Shown here: piece by piece, positions 36,082 through 46,926 of the stretch
How positions within the stretch are numbered: position 1 is the first letter of the stretch
How the letters are laid out: the number at the start of each line of letters is the position of its first letter
Source of the DNA: Symsagittifera roscoffensis
Taxonomy: Eukaryota; Xenacoelomorpha; Acoela; Convolutidae
Direction of reading: 5' to 3'
Assembly: GCF_963678635.1 (NCBI RefSeq)
Contig: NC_087067.1
Location: forward strand, 17,553,639 to 17,617,638
DNA length: 64,000 nucleotides
Position numbers and translations under genes: made by a program
The notes under the pieces: generated by a model
What the model was told of the DNA's origin: nothing
The model's database searches: none
The model's input: only the letters and a program-made list of their open reading frames with translations

Positions 36082-36447
36082 TCACTCCCTCTGAGCCCTC
36101 TCTAGTTCCTTCTTCAAGTTACTGAGGTCCGGGTATGCCTCTTCTGTCTGCTGAGACCGTATCATGGACAATGGCCTGCTAGTAGATTGGGCTGTAAATC
36201 CCGCTAACGGTCTGGTGGGGAGGGGCAATTCTCCCGCACCATATTCTGTGTTGTTACTCAAGCCGGGATTTCTTGCCAAAACGTATCCCCTCACGCCTCC
36301 ATTAACGTTCCAGGATAGCCATCTGGTCTGTTCTTGATTGGATATCCCTTCCAAAGTGTAGCCAACCATCAACACGGCTTCTGTCGCTGATTCTCTACAT
36401 TCACCTTGCGCCTCTAACTGTAGGATAGCTTTCAACATCACCGCCAA
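36082..36447 (-). pseudogene. Conserved accessory frame upstream of the SGNH region
   Basis: An open stretch with MLKAILQLEAQGE, VGYTLEGISNQEQTRWLSWNV and a C-terminal charged helix (LSNLKKELERAQRE). The old copy at 22490-22740 keeps the same order (AVMLKTILQL, MGYTSDG, IRWMS), so it is a genuine part of the cassette. The family is unknown; it may be the N-terminal part of the SGNH protein. Confidence 0.5.
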
Positions 36448-36597
36448 TCTCTCATTGGCAATCTCATTATTGGGTATAGTCGAGATCCCTCAAGCGCTTG
36501 TATAGCTCGTCGAGGATAGGCCTTTTGAGCTCTGCTGGCATAGACTTCCAGAAGCGATCCGCCATCGTCACTCTATCTTCAGGTGATCTCACGTATC

Positions 36598-36960
36598 AAC
36601 CAACTCGAGAAATACCTTACCAGTTAGACTCGAGAAATACCTTACCAGTTAGACTCGAGAAAGACCTTACCAGTTAGACTCAAGAAATACCTTTCCCCAA
36701 TCGGTGCTTGAGAAATGTTTCCCTCTGACACTGCTAATAGAGAACTTTCTCAAGATCTCCTTCTCTCTTCAAATGAGTGTGGCCTGGGCGTCAATTCATT
36801 TTGCAAATCAATCTGAAAATAACACCCATTTTGTAGATCCCTCTGACACTGCTAAATTAGAACTTGCTCAAGATCTCCTTCTCTCTTCAAATGAGTGTGG
36901 CCTGGGCGTCAATTCAATTTTGCAAATCAATCTGAAAATAACACCCATTTTTTAGACCAA
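36598..36960 (-). repeat. Two short tandem repeats inside the accessory region
   Basis: At 36602-36693 a 25-bp unit (actcgagaaatacc then ttaccagttag) occurs about 3.5 times. At 36720-36957 a unit of about 119 bp, starting ccctctgacactgcta, occurs twice with few differences. Confidence 0.85.
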
Positions 36961-37237
36961 GATATTCTGTGTCTAACCTAGGCCTCCCCCATTTTTGTGC
37001 TTTTAAAACATTATCCCACCAATTATTTGCTAAAATCATTCAATTAGTGATTTTAAGAGCATGCAGATTCATTTCATGTTTTTGCACCTTTAGCTCTCTA
37101 AGATTTAATTGCCATGCCAATTACATTAAAATCCGTCTACCTGCTTCGCGCCCCCTTGTTCCTAACTCGTGCCCCCCTATAACCTAAGTCGAGAGTCCTT
37201 TGCCCTCTAACTCGAGACCTCCATGTCCGTCCGAAGC

Positions 37238-37657
37238 TCAGGCGATACTCAAGTAGTACTTCTTGTGTAGGTGCACCGTTATCTTCGTTTCTGCAACGAC
37301 CACGTGTAGGATGGCGTACAACTCCCTAGGGTTCAACTTGCCCCTGTTTGGGTCATAGACCGGCATCGAGACCTCCATTATCCCTCTTTCGACCATGAAG
37401 TCCCTCATCCTCGTTAGTGCCAACATCACATGTTCGGGGTCTATCGTGTTCCTTTCATTGACCTTTGTTACCAAAAAGCACAGGTATTTGCCCGGAACTT
37501 GTGAAACTGAGGGAGGAAGCGCAGCCATTCCTCCCAACCCCGGTATCTGCCTAAATAGAAACTCCACAATCTGATATTCTCTCTTGAAGTCGGCCTGTAG
37601 TCTCGTTTTGAAGCTCATGTCTGCCGTTATGTAGATCGCGCTTGTCCTGTCTGACAA
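37238..37657 (-). pseudogene. OARD1/TARG1-like macrodomain frame
   Basis: A 139-codon open stretch just after the pol tail. Compared from memory with human OARD1, the order of elements fits over most of the domain. GKYLCFLVTK matches GRYIYYLITK. The helix EHVMLALTRMRDFMVERGI corresponds to the OARD1 segment before its SMP word. MEVSMPVYDPN aligns with TDLSMPRIGCG. The end KITVHLH aligns with KITVYTL. Macrodomains bind or remove ADP-ribose. The ligand-loop residues differ from OARD1 in both copies here, so ADP-ribose binding is not shown. The stretch lies about 200 bases past the end of the pol tail, same strand. The open stretch may not be the whole domain; the element is broken. Confidence 0.68.
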
Positions 37658-37855
37658 GATGAAGTCGCTGTCCGTGATCAGGACGTTCTCTGAATATTCA
37701 TTGGTTTTTCAAATTTTGTCTTGAATCCAATTCCAACCGTCCTGATCCAATTCCAACCCGTTGGTGTCTCTCATTACCCTGAGCTTCTTTATCATCAAAT
37801 TTTTGGTGTGGGTGAGTCCTACCCCCACTTCCCGGACAAAAACATGTACCGACGT

Positions 37856-38827
37856 CTACGTTGATGATGCTGAGTCTAAATTATCTGGTGGTATCTCAAG
37901 TGGCCGATCGGTTGCTCTCCAACCGAAGAGCTCGTCTTTCGTTTTCACATGTTTTTCTGCTGTTACGTCGACCTGCTGGATACTTTGCGCTTCTTCTCCC
38001 TTGTTCTTGATGTCACGCATCCATTCCAGTATCCTCATGTTTGCATTTTCCCTCCTTTCTATCTCGCTCTGCTCCATGTCTATTTCTTGTTCTGGTATCG
38101 AGTGATCCTCCTGCAAGGAGAGTTCGCTGTCGTTGTTGATTTGCCATTCTTCATCGGCTACCAGCTCGCCCACATTCACTAACTCTTCGCCTATCTCATC
38201 GGGTTGTATCTTGTCAATCAAGAAGTAATCCCCATACCTGTTGTATCTCATGCCTGTCCGCTTGCGATTGCCATTCCTTGTCCCTGCTGTCTTCGGCAAG
38301 TCTGGTTCCGTCCACTTTGGCACCTCGTTCTGCTCTGGATCATTCCAATCTTCCTCCGCAAAAGATCCCGCATCTGAGTCTGCATCTATTTTCTCATTAT
38401 CATCCATGTTCATATTCTCGTTGCTGTCATTCTTTTCTCTGGTGCCTTTTTCGTTCACTTCGCATGCTGGCTCTACAAACAGGTACTCGATTCCTTCCAT
38501 ATTCGGCGGTACACACCTGTCTTCCGGATATGGGACATGAGGTTTCAGATTTTTATAGTGCGCTGGACGCCCTGTACTCAAGCGGTAGAACCGTCCCAGT
38601 TGGTGTACCTCCGTTATCATGAACGTTCCTCGCCGTTTCTTTACTAGTTTTTTCGTTCCTTTCGGAGGTATGATATTCTGGAACACCCAGACATATTTTC
38701 CCATTGCATACGGTTTGGCCTGAAAATTTTTTTCATCATACTTCTTCCGCTGCCTCATTTGTGCTTGCGCCGTGGTCGTCCTGTAGAGCTCGTTTAGCTC
38801 CTGTTGTCTCTTGACCGCTATTTTCAC
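37856..38827 (-). pseudogene. Integrase C-terminal region and pol tail of the giant element
   Basis: A 323-codon open stretch. It starts with the integrase C-terminal region (YDEKNFQAKPYAMGKYVWVF, then LVKKRRGTFMITEVHQLGRFYRL and HYKNLKPHVPY), typical of gypsy integrases. It continues into an acidic tail and a basic motif, RKRTGMRYNRYGDYFLI, characteristic of gypsy pol ends. A long extra segment follows the motif (about 100 residues, ending GWRATDRPLEIPPDN). A fossil part. Confidence 0.8.
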
Positions 38828-39626
38828 ATAAGCCTAAGGTGACGTCTTTTTCCCTTTCGTATTCTGGATAAAAGAATGTTAGGGGCATCATGAAGGGACT
38901 GATTCCTGTTGTTGAGTGTTGCGTGCTGTTGTACGCCCCTACCACCTGCGGCAAATACTTATCCCAGTCTGTCATGTATCTCGAGCAATACACCCTGAGC
39001 ATGTTCACCAGCGTTCTGTTTTGTCTCTCCCTTAGTCCGTTAGTCTGAGGATGGTAAGTTGTTGAGTGTGCTTGAGCAAGGTGCGATCTCCCCATCAACT
39101 CTTTTGTTAGGTCCCCCACGAAGGCTTTCCCGTTGTCCAACTAGAATGTCATCGGACAACCATCTCGCGATATCCAATGCGTTATCAAATGGTCACAAGT
39201 CTCCTCCGCTGAGGCTGTTCGACATGGCACCGCTTCTGCCAACTTCGTAAAGTGGTCTATTATGACCAGTATTTGATTATATCCCGAGTTGATCATGCAG
39301 CTCTTCTGATGGTCTATCTGCACGACTTCGTTAAATTCCGAGCTCTCTACGGACTTGAGTGGGAACTTCATTTTTCCTGGGTTTTTCACTTGTAAACATG
39401 CCAGGCATGCGTTCACCAATCTCTCGCAAGCTTTCCTCAATCCTGGCCAATCGAACCTGTGAAGTATTCTTTGTTGCACCTTGTCTTGCACCGTCTGATA
39501 GTACTGTGGTAGTATGATGAGATTATGCTTGTGTAATATCTTCTCCTCATCTTTTCTTCGACAGGCTACCACACCATCAGCTGTGTGATAGAGTAAGTGT
39601 TTTCTCTCCTTGTAGAACTGGCTCAA
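38736..39626 (-). pseudogene. Integrase core of the giant element
   Basis: Open stretches at 39141-39626 and 38736-39140. A zinc-binding His/Cys region ends with CLACLQVKNPGK. The DDE core shows VQIDHQKSC..YNQILVIIDHFTK, then MDNGKAFVGDLTKELM and STTYHPQTNGLRERQNRTL. This order and these words are those of Ty3/gypsy integrases. Broken; a fossil part. Confidence 0.82.
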
Positions 39627-40327
39627 GATCTTGTAACTGTCTTCCTCCAGATCATCTTCTCTTCTTCAGCATCTTCTTCTGATGTGGGCCACTCCCCGGA
39701 CTCTTGACCCAATCCAAGGTGTTTGGCCTCTTCCCTAGATGTCACTGTCTTCTTTCGAGCCATAGTCTGCCCTAGCATCTCTTCCGGGATTTTCTCAACT
39801 AGTGACTGCACAAAAACCTTGTCATCAAGTTGCTTTTCTTTCAACGAGTACTCGCCATACGCTGCCTCATTTCTTCTCAGTATTGAGACTTCTGGTTCGT
39901 CTTTATCAGTGTTCTAGGTTAATGGTTTATCGTCTGCTAGATTCTCAAGTAATCCCCTCAAGTCCTCACCTATCTTCGCACTTCCCGTCTCTACTTGATT
40001 GAGATCGTAGCCTTTTGCCTTTAGTGTTTCCCTCACTAGTTTTGACTTGAGCTTTACTTCCATTGGCATCCCTCGGTTTCTCTTCAAGATTGTTCTCTCT
40101 GGGCGCTCCTCTGGTAGTTCGGGATAATCCTCTATCGGTTTAACTGACTTGTCGAGCCACCTCGTGAGTGGAAGCCTGTCGTACGTTTCTTTGTCCATAA
40201 AAGAGAGGCCATCTTTGATTACTGGCTTGTTTGCCTCCCTTTGTTCCTGTCTCTCGTAGAATTCCGTATTCTTTCTCAAGCTATCGGCATTTTGATGTTT
40301 GTCCCTTGTTCTGCGTTCAATGATCAT
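39623..40327 (-). pseudogene. RNase H-to-integrase linker of the giant element
   Basis: Open stretches at 39914-40327 and 39623-39844. The first starts RTRDKHQNADSLRK, which resembles the RgxxHxNADaLSR motif at the end of gypsy RNase H domains. It is followed by a long, charged, unassigned linker (PIEDYPELPEERPERTILKR). Confidence 0.7.
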
Positions 40328-40369
40328 ATTGAAGCCATCATAGCGAACTATTCATCTCCCAATGTAGCT

Positions 40370-41135
40370 CTAATCCATTGAGTACGTTTTCAACCAGCTG
40401 AGTGCTCTATTGTCGACCCGTAACTTGAATGGTTCGCTACCTAGGTACGCCCTGTATTTCTCTACAAAGGTGACCACCGCAAACATTTCTGCCTTGGGTG
40501 CCCCGTACTTCATCTCTGTATCACTCAAAACTTTGCTCCCGTATGCTATCGGTCTCAAGACTGTCTTCCGTTTCACTCCTTTTTCCGTTGGCATACCTAG
40601 CACAGGTGCATCACACAACTCCTTCTTTATTCTTTGGAATGACTCTTCTGCTGCGTTGTTCCACGTGAATTTCTTGTCTTTGTGCCTCATCGGGTTTACT
40701 TTGTCCGCATAGCCGTTAATGAATTCCCTGTCATATTTCGCAAAATCCAAGAAGCTCATCAGTTGATGCTCCGTTTTAGGTGATTTCCAAGTTAACACCG
40801 CTTTTACTGCGTCTGGATCTGGTCTGATGCCATGTTTATCCACCATCCCCCTAATTTCGAGAGGCTCTGATAAATCCTAGGTACGGTGATTTGGATGGTT
40901 CTATCATATCATACTCTAGTAGGGTTTCTATCTCTTTTCTTCATGCATCCGATTTGTTAGGGGTCATACGCCTCGCCTTCTCCCTGTGTGGTACCGCCGA
41001 CTCCTCAAGCTCTATTTCGTGCTCAACGAAGTTACAACATCCAATGTCTGCCTTATGTTTTGAAAAAACGTCCTCGTTCCGATCTAGTACGTCCTTGATG
41101 GCTTCAAGCTGTTCGTCCATCACCTTACCCCTCAA
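40370..41135 (-). pseudogene. Reverse transcriptase and RNase H pieces of the giant element
   Basis: The 40941-41135 stretch has HEIELEESAVPHREKARRM, the N-terminal RT lead-in of gypsy pol. The 40370-40846 stretch has the RT thumb/connection words (DKHGIRPDPDAVKAVLTW, FTWNNAAEESFQRIKKEL) and RNase H words (VLRPIAYGSKVLSDTEMKYG, LRVDNRALSWL). The element is broken; a fossil part. Confidence 0.78.
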
Positions 41136-41213
41136 GTGCTCTATCTCTGGAAAAACCGGTTTATCCGCTTCTAATTACTCTAGTATTGGTCTTTCCGGAA
41201 AACTCGAACAGCT

Positions 41214-42131
41214 CTAAAGTCCATCGTCTGTCTCTGACTTAAGCGATTTCAAAAGACCTGATGAATATTTTATTTTCTTCAATCTTCTCAAGATACAAAT
41301 CTTATCCCTATGATTCGGGCAATCACGAACTTCATTTTCTTTTACATTTTCAGTCATTTCATATCGAGTTTTCACAGGAAGAGCGTATCCCAATTTCTTT
41401 CCCCTCTGGATTGTGATAGGTATATCAAGAGTATTCAACAAGACACTGACGCAGAGGCCACTCTTGGTAATCGAGAAGGGTCTTCCTAAAATAGCAGCAC
41501 TTTGACTATTTGGATTTGGGACTATGCATACTTGTTTATTGTCACTTAGTTCATTATACTTTTTCATCCGCAAGCTTACTATTGTCGCTTCGTTTGCTTT
41601 CAGCCTTACCCTCCTAATCAAGAATACAGGTGCTTTACTCTCATTCGCCATTATCAAATTTACCGGTTTAATTACGTACTTCTTTTCCGGGTTCCGAATC
41701 CTGAACATCGCATTGTTTAGATCAATTGTTACATCGAAATTCGTGATGGAGTCTCTGCCTAAAATGAATTGGTCAGACTCATCTAGATTCTCCACCACGA
41801 GAAAGCTCATCCACAAGTTGCGTTCCCCCAAGTTTAGGGCTATTATTGGTGTCCTGCCTAGTACCCGCAGGGCCCCTTTGTTTGCTGCCGACAGTCGTAT
41901 TCTCGAGTCTATCAAGTCGTCTTTGTCGAAGCCCATCCTCTTCTTCCATGTTTCGCTTGGTATGACGCTCAAGACCGCTCCTGTGTCCAGTAACCCACGC
42001 AGTTGAGTCGTTTTTCTGCTTATGTCTAGTACGTGTGCAGATACGTCTGCTTCCGTCCCGATATGCATCGCGTCTTCTTCTAACATGGCACAGTGTCCAA
42101 TCGATCTCACTTTTAGTTCTTCTCGACCCAC
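41214..42131 (-). pseudogene. Aspartic protease region of the giant element
   Basis: A 305-codon open stretch with LRGLLDTGAVLSVIPSETW (the catalytic DTG) and, about 80 residues later, FILGRDSITNFDV, the ILGRD-type second loop. It continues past the protease with PVFLIRRVRLKANEATIVSLRM and RGKKLGYALPV, the spacer before RT in many gypsy elements. Another frame, 42290-42556, lies between it and gag. Confidence 0.8.
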
Positions 42132-42884
42132 GTAGATTTGTCAGGCTAGGTCTTCATCACATGTTATCATGGTCTTCGTGTAGATGTTTATTCCATCTAT
42201 GTTTAGCATTACCTCATGTGGACCATAGGCTTCCGTATACCTATTGTCGACGCGAACTGATTTGCTGCTACCTCTTGTGAGTAGTGCCCTCACGGCTCTA
42301 GAAGTTGTTTGCGGGCTTTTTCACTCAGGTAATATGCGTACACATCAATGTGCATTATCCTCTGATCGCTCGGTTCACTCAGGTTTCTTGTTATTTCGTG
42401 ACCGCCCAATGTGATTATCGACATTATTCTCGCTCCAGTTTTCGTTATGCCAAATGGTTTTCCCGTCACCATTCTTAGAGTGTTGCAATTACAACCGTGT
42501 GTTACGCTCCCTGTGGCTTCTGGCACTGGGATCGTTCTGCAAAGTGTCTCATCCAATCTCTGCTTCTCTATCTCCTGCTTCAGTCATTCCTCGATATCTT
42601 TTGTCGCCAAGTCTTGCTTCACTTTGTTGATTGCCTCTGCAGCTGCTTTCTCAATGTTTATATCTAGTGAATTCCCAGCCTCAGCCTCCATGGCAGTTTT
42701 GACATGCGTTACAGTTTTCACAGTTTTTGTCAATAATTCCCCACTCGCTGCCTCCGTGATCTTCAAATAGATTTCGGCTTGTCTGTTCCTCGTATTCTGT
42801 AGCGCCAGCCAGTGCTAACGTGTGTTTGGGATGATTTTGATTCTTCACAGCCTCCCAAAATAACGGACAGTCCATCCTGAAATG

Positions 42885-44930
42885 TCACTCTTGATTACAA
42901 AAGAAGCACCTTGCGCCTATCTTGATGATTAAGCCACTATAAAACTCATGTTCCTCCGTTTGGCTCATATCTTCTTCATCCAGCGCGTATCCCAGACTTT
43001 TCATGCCTTGTTTGTATGTCGTGCAATCCGCTACATGATGATCCACTGATTCGCAATTTGCGCATGACCTACGTTTATCCATATCATCTCTAGGCTTGTA
43101 CCATGACGACCTTGTGGTTGGCCTCCCCCTTGCATATTCCTGCCTTCTGAGTACGGGTACTTTTTTGGTTTCATCAACATGTACTCCCTAGACTTTTGTC
43201 TCATCTCTTCTGGAGTTGGTGCATTATCCTTTGAAAGTGTATAATACGTCGCCAACATCGTTCTTAAGTCGTCGCTTTTTACCCAGTCGATAAATTTGGA
43301 GGCGATGCTGAAATTTCTCCTGTTTGTTGTTTCTTCCGGATCACTCTTCTTCTCAAGCTCTCAAGATCTTCCACGAACCGATCGATTGACTCGTCGTCCT
43401 TCTGTCTTCTTTTTTCAAATCTCATCATAGCTTGGTTGCCCTTCATTCTTGATCCGAATCGGTTCAAAAGTATTTCAAAGATCTTGTCTGCCGTATCACG
43501 TCCCTCTTCCTTTTTGGCTACTACGCATTTCAACGCTGTGCCCTCTAGATTTCTCAGTATTTCTCTGCAGGCCTACCTTTCGTCATTCAAGTTGTCCTGT
43601 TCTAAATGTAGTCTCATGATTTCTACCCATGTGTCAATGCAGCCATCCGAGTCGTCTTTAAACTCTTTTGGTTTCTCGAAGGTCTTCCTGGATTTACCAA
43701 TTCCTCTTTCACTCGATTCAGTGTTCCTTGTCGCGAACGCTTCCAGTGTCCTGTTCATCATTTCCCAGGTGCTTGCCCATGTCATGGCGTCAAGTGCTAC
43801 ATTAGTGTTTGTACTGGAGTCCTCTGGTGCATTCGTAGTGTTTGAGGTTCCACCCTTCATGATTGTCTTGGACCCCCTGCCCCTGTGCCCGTTGCAATCC
43901 GGGGTAACGGTGTAGACTCCCGTTTATTCCGTTGCAATTCTATGAAGTCGACTCTGGTGCCTTGTGGTCTATCTGCTACCAGTTTGTCTTGCGCTGTAGA
44001 GTTTCTCAAGAGAGCATCCAGTTTGGACTGTATGGCACAAGAACTTTCAGCTTGGTCTTTGCTCACTGTGTCCATTTCGTCTCTAGATTCCACAACTTTT
44101 CGTTCACAGTGTCGTACCGTTGCTTCATTTCCTGCATATCCTTTTTGATATGTTTCTTTCGCTCTCTGTCGGTAGCCTCTACCTTTTCTGACATATGTTG
44201 TAGCTTTTCTTCCGTCGCCCTTGCCAGGTTGAAGCAGTTGTCTGGATTCTCGTTTTTGTTGTATCGTATTTCCTTTTTTGGCACCTGTCGATCCTTTTCG
44301 CTGCACTTCAATTTCTTGTCGATTTGCTCCAACTTTGCCATCAAGTCACCCAGCTCAAAAGAAGTTGTTTTTTTATGGTTAGCTGTCGCCCCACGTTTGA
44401 CCTGCTCCTCGTCTTGTTTGGCCTCTGTTGTTATTGCGGAAACTGTTCCGAATGTTTTGCTTTTATCGGTTGTTGGTACCATCTCCTCTTTCTCTTTTGG
44501 TTTCATTCCGACCATTGCTGCAATCCTCTCTGTGAACGACGTTCTTTTTGTTGGAGAATCGTCTTTTATCGTTTCCGGTGTGTTGCCTTTTGTGTCCTCT
44601 GCAATATCAATTGGTGAAAATAGTATCGTCTTCTTTTACTGTTCTTCCGCATTCGGCATTGGTGTTGATTCCGTTGTCTTCCTTTCCACCTCGTCAACAC
44701 TCTGATTTGGTGTCTCAAGATCGATTTCTATAGCAGGTACCGTTGTTCCATCCACAGCGCTTTCTTTCGTTTTTGTGTTCCTTCACGCATCTTGTATTGA
44801 CCATGTTCACTGAAATGTTCTTTCTCATCACCTTCGGATTCAATAGTGTTGCTTTCCGTTGTGACAAGTTATGATTCTGCTTTTGTTTTGGTTGTATTTT
44901 TTCTGCTATCGGTACCCTACTTCGCTTCAT
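42885..44930 (-). pseudogene. gag region of the giant element, pol-proximal copy
   Basis: It starts with a basic segment (MKRSRVPIAEKIQ) at 44930, then a charged coiled-coil segment (44063-44515), a capsid-like segment at about 43280-43860 (GCIDTWVEIMRLHLEQDNL, MRFEKRRQKDDESIDRFVEDL) and two CCHC zinc knuckles near 42840-43080 (CANCESVDHHVADC and CFFCNQECHFRMDC, both C-x2-C-x4-H-x4-C). This is the usual gypsy Gag order. Broken; a fossil part. A second copy lies at 46927-49020. Confidence 0.8.
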
Positions 44931-45117
44931 GATTTTTATTTACAAATGTCTTTATTTACAATACTAATATTTAGAAGTTCCTATTTAAAAATTTTTTTTT
45001 AAAAAATTTTAAAAATTTTCATAATTCTTGTAAGAACAAATCATTCGAGTTCGTAATCTTAATAGTGTGGACTTTTAGCTGTTTTTGGTCATTCTGACTG
45101 GTTCCTGGTGCTTTTAC

Positions 45118-46140
45118 TCAAGTGTTGGGACACTTCACACTATCCCAGGGCGTCTTCTAACTCTCTGAGGACCATATGCTGAAATGTTGGGACACCTCGC
45201 ACTGTCCCATGACCTCTTTGCTATAGCGTCGGGACATTTAACACTGTCGTAAGACTTTTTGTTCCAGTGTTGGGACGCCTCGTAAGGTCCGAAGACCTCC
45301 TGCTCAAGTGTTGGGACACTTCGTACTGTCCCAAGACCTTTCGTCCCAGTGTTGGGACACTTCGCACTGTCGCAAGACCTCTTTGTTCTAGTGTTGGGAC
45401 ACTTCGTACTGTCCCAAGACCTCTCACTTAAGTGTTGGGACACTTCGCACTGTACCAAGACCTCCCTGTTTAAGTGTTGGGACACTTCGCACGGTCACAA
45501 GACCTCCCACTCAAGTGTTGGGACACTTCGCACTGTTCCAAGACCTCCCACTCAAGTGTTGGGACACTTAGCATTTTCCCAAGACCCTACGTCCAAGTGT
45601 TGGGACACTTCGCACTGTCCCAAGACCTCCCACTCAAGAGTTGGGACACTTCGCATTGTCCCAAGACCTCCCACTCAAGTGTTGGGACACCTCGCACTGT
45701 CTCAAGACTACCTGCTCTAGTGTTGGCAAACTTAGCACTGTCCCAAGTCTCCCATTCAAGGGTTCGGACACTTCGCACTGTCCCAAGACCTCCCACTCAA
45801 GTGTTGGGACACTTAGCATTGTCCCAAGACCCTTCGTCCAAGTGTTGGGACACTTCGCACTGTCCCAAGACCCCTCAATCAAGCGTTGGGACACTTCGCA
45901 CTGTCCCAAGACCTCCCTGTTCAAGTGCTGGGACAACTGGCACTATCCCAAGACCTCCCACTCAAGTGGCGTGACACTTAGCACTGTCCCAAGACCTCTC
46001 AATCAAGTGTTGGCTCACTTCGCACTGTCCCAAGACCCTTCGTCCAAGTGTTGGGACAGTCGGATCTCTTCTGTTTTGGGACAGTCGGATCTCTCGTTCT
46101 TTAGTGTCAGGATAGTCGGATCTCTTATTTTTTAGTGTTG
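45118..46140 (-). repeat. Hairpin minisatellite in the leader, copy 1
   Basis: About 23 tandem units of 41-42 bp. Each contains the perfect inverted repeat TTGGGACA...TGTCCCAA around an 8-base loop, usually cttcgcac, joined by a spacer such as agacctcccactcaagtg. Stem bases are better kept than spacer bases. On the sense (minus) strand the loop reads gugcgaag, with a GCGA tetraloop-like core. The array lies just upstream of gag. Confidence 0.9.
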
Positions 46141-46926
46141 GGACACTTAGATCACTGTCCCTGGTTCCACCACTTGAGCTCTAGTTTTTAAAAAAATCTC
46201 CCCAAAACCCAATCTTACTAACCAAAAATTTTACCTACTAGCCCCCCTGAAATTACCTCCTTTTATCAATCCGATGCAAGTCGACACACGACTTGTTAGC
46301 TAGTGTCTTGTGATCACCTATTCGTCAAAAGCCGATAAAATTAGATCCGAAAACTTAAAAAAAAATTTAGCGAGAAAAATTGATGAAAAACAGAAAGATG
46401 AGTACACCCAAATCTCAAAGGCGACCAATGTCGTCTTTTCAAAAAAATGTCTGGTACCTGACTGTCACGCGTTTTCCTCCCCCCTATTAGCGATCTTATG
46501 GGGCATCCTCCTTTTGGGTTCTATAAACTGTGTATTCCCAATCCCCCCACCCGATCCGACCAGGCTACCTTTCTTAATTTGATCTTAAATTTGGATATCC
46601 TCGCGTTGCGACTCTTGTTCTGGATCTAAAGATCAATCGTTCTAGACTCTGGATCTTTGAAACTAAATTGACGATATCGATTGTGTAGTTTCTATAATGT
46701 GTCCCCCCTTTTTACAATTTGCAGTCGCCAACCTCTATCTTAACCAGCCCCCTTCTAACCTCCCCCTATTTAGCCCCCCTCTTAAGCCGAAAATTACCTT
46801 AAGCGCGATGGGTGCTAAAACTCTTGAGAGAAAACCGTAGAAACTGTTTCCAAGCTCTGCTCAAGTAAAAACGTTTCCTCAAAACGGTGGGTATTCGCTT
46901 ATCCAAAATTACACCTATATCCTAAA
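46141..46926 (-). other. Leader sequence between the two gag copies
   Basis: 46141-46395 matches 50105-50365 nearly base for base (the common leader). 46396-46926 is not matched elsewhere in the window; it is C-rich on the plus strand and shows no gene. Confidence 0.6.

Noticed and set aside
43885-44705. Plus-strand ORFs of 87-257 codons opposite gag
   Set aside because: Antisense shadows of the gag region; the same pattern recurs opposite the second gag copy.
45349-46135. Plus- and minus-strand ORFs across the hairpin repeats (CWDTSHCPKTS...)
   Set aside because: Produced by the tandem repeat, not by a gene.
45118-46140. CRISPR array
   Set aside because: Repeats are regularly spaced, but the spacers are themselves repeats of one another, units are imperfect, and the context is an animal retroelement leader.
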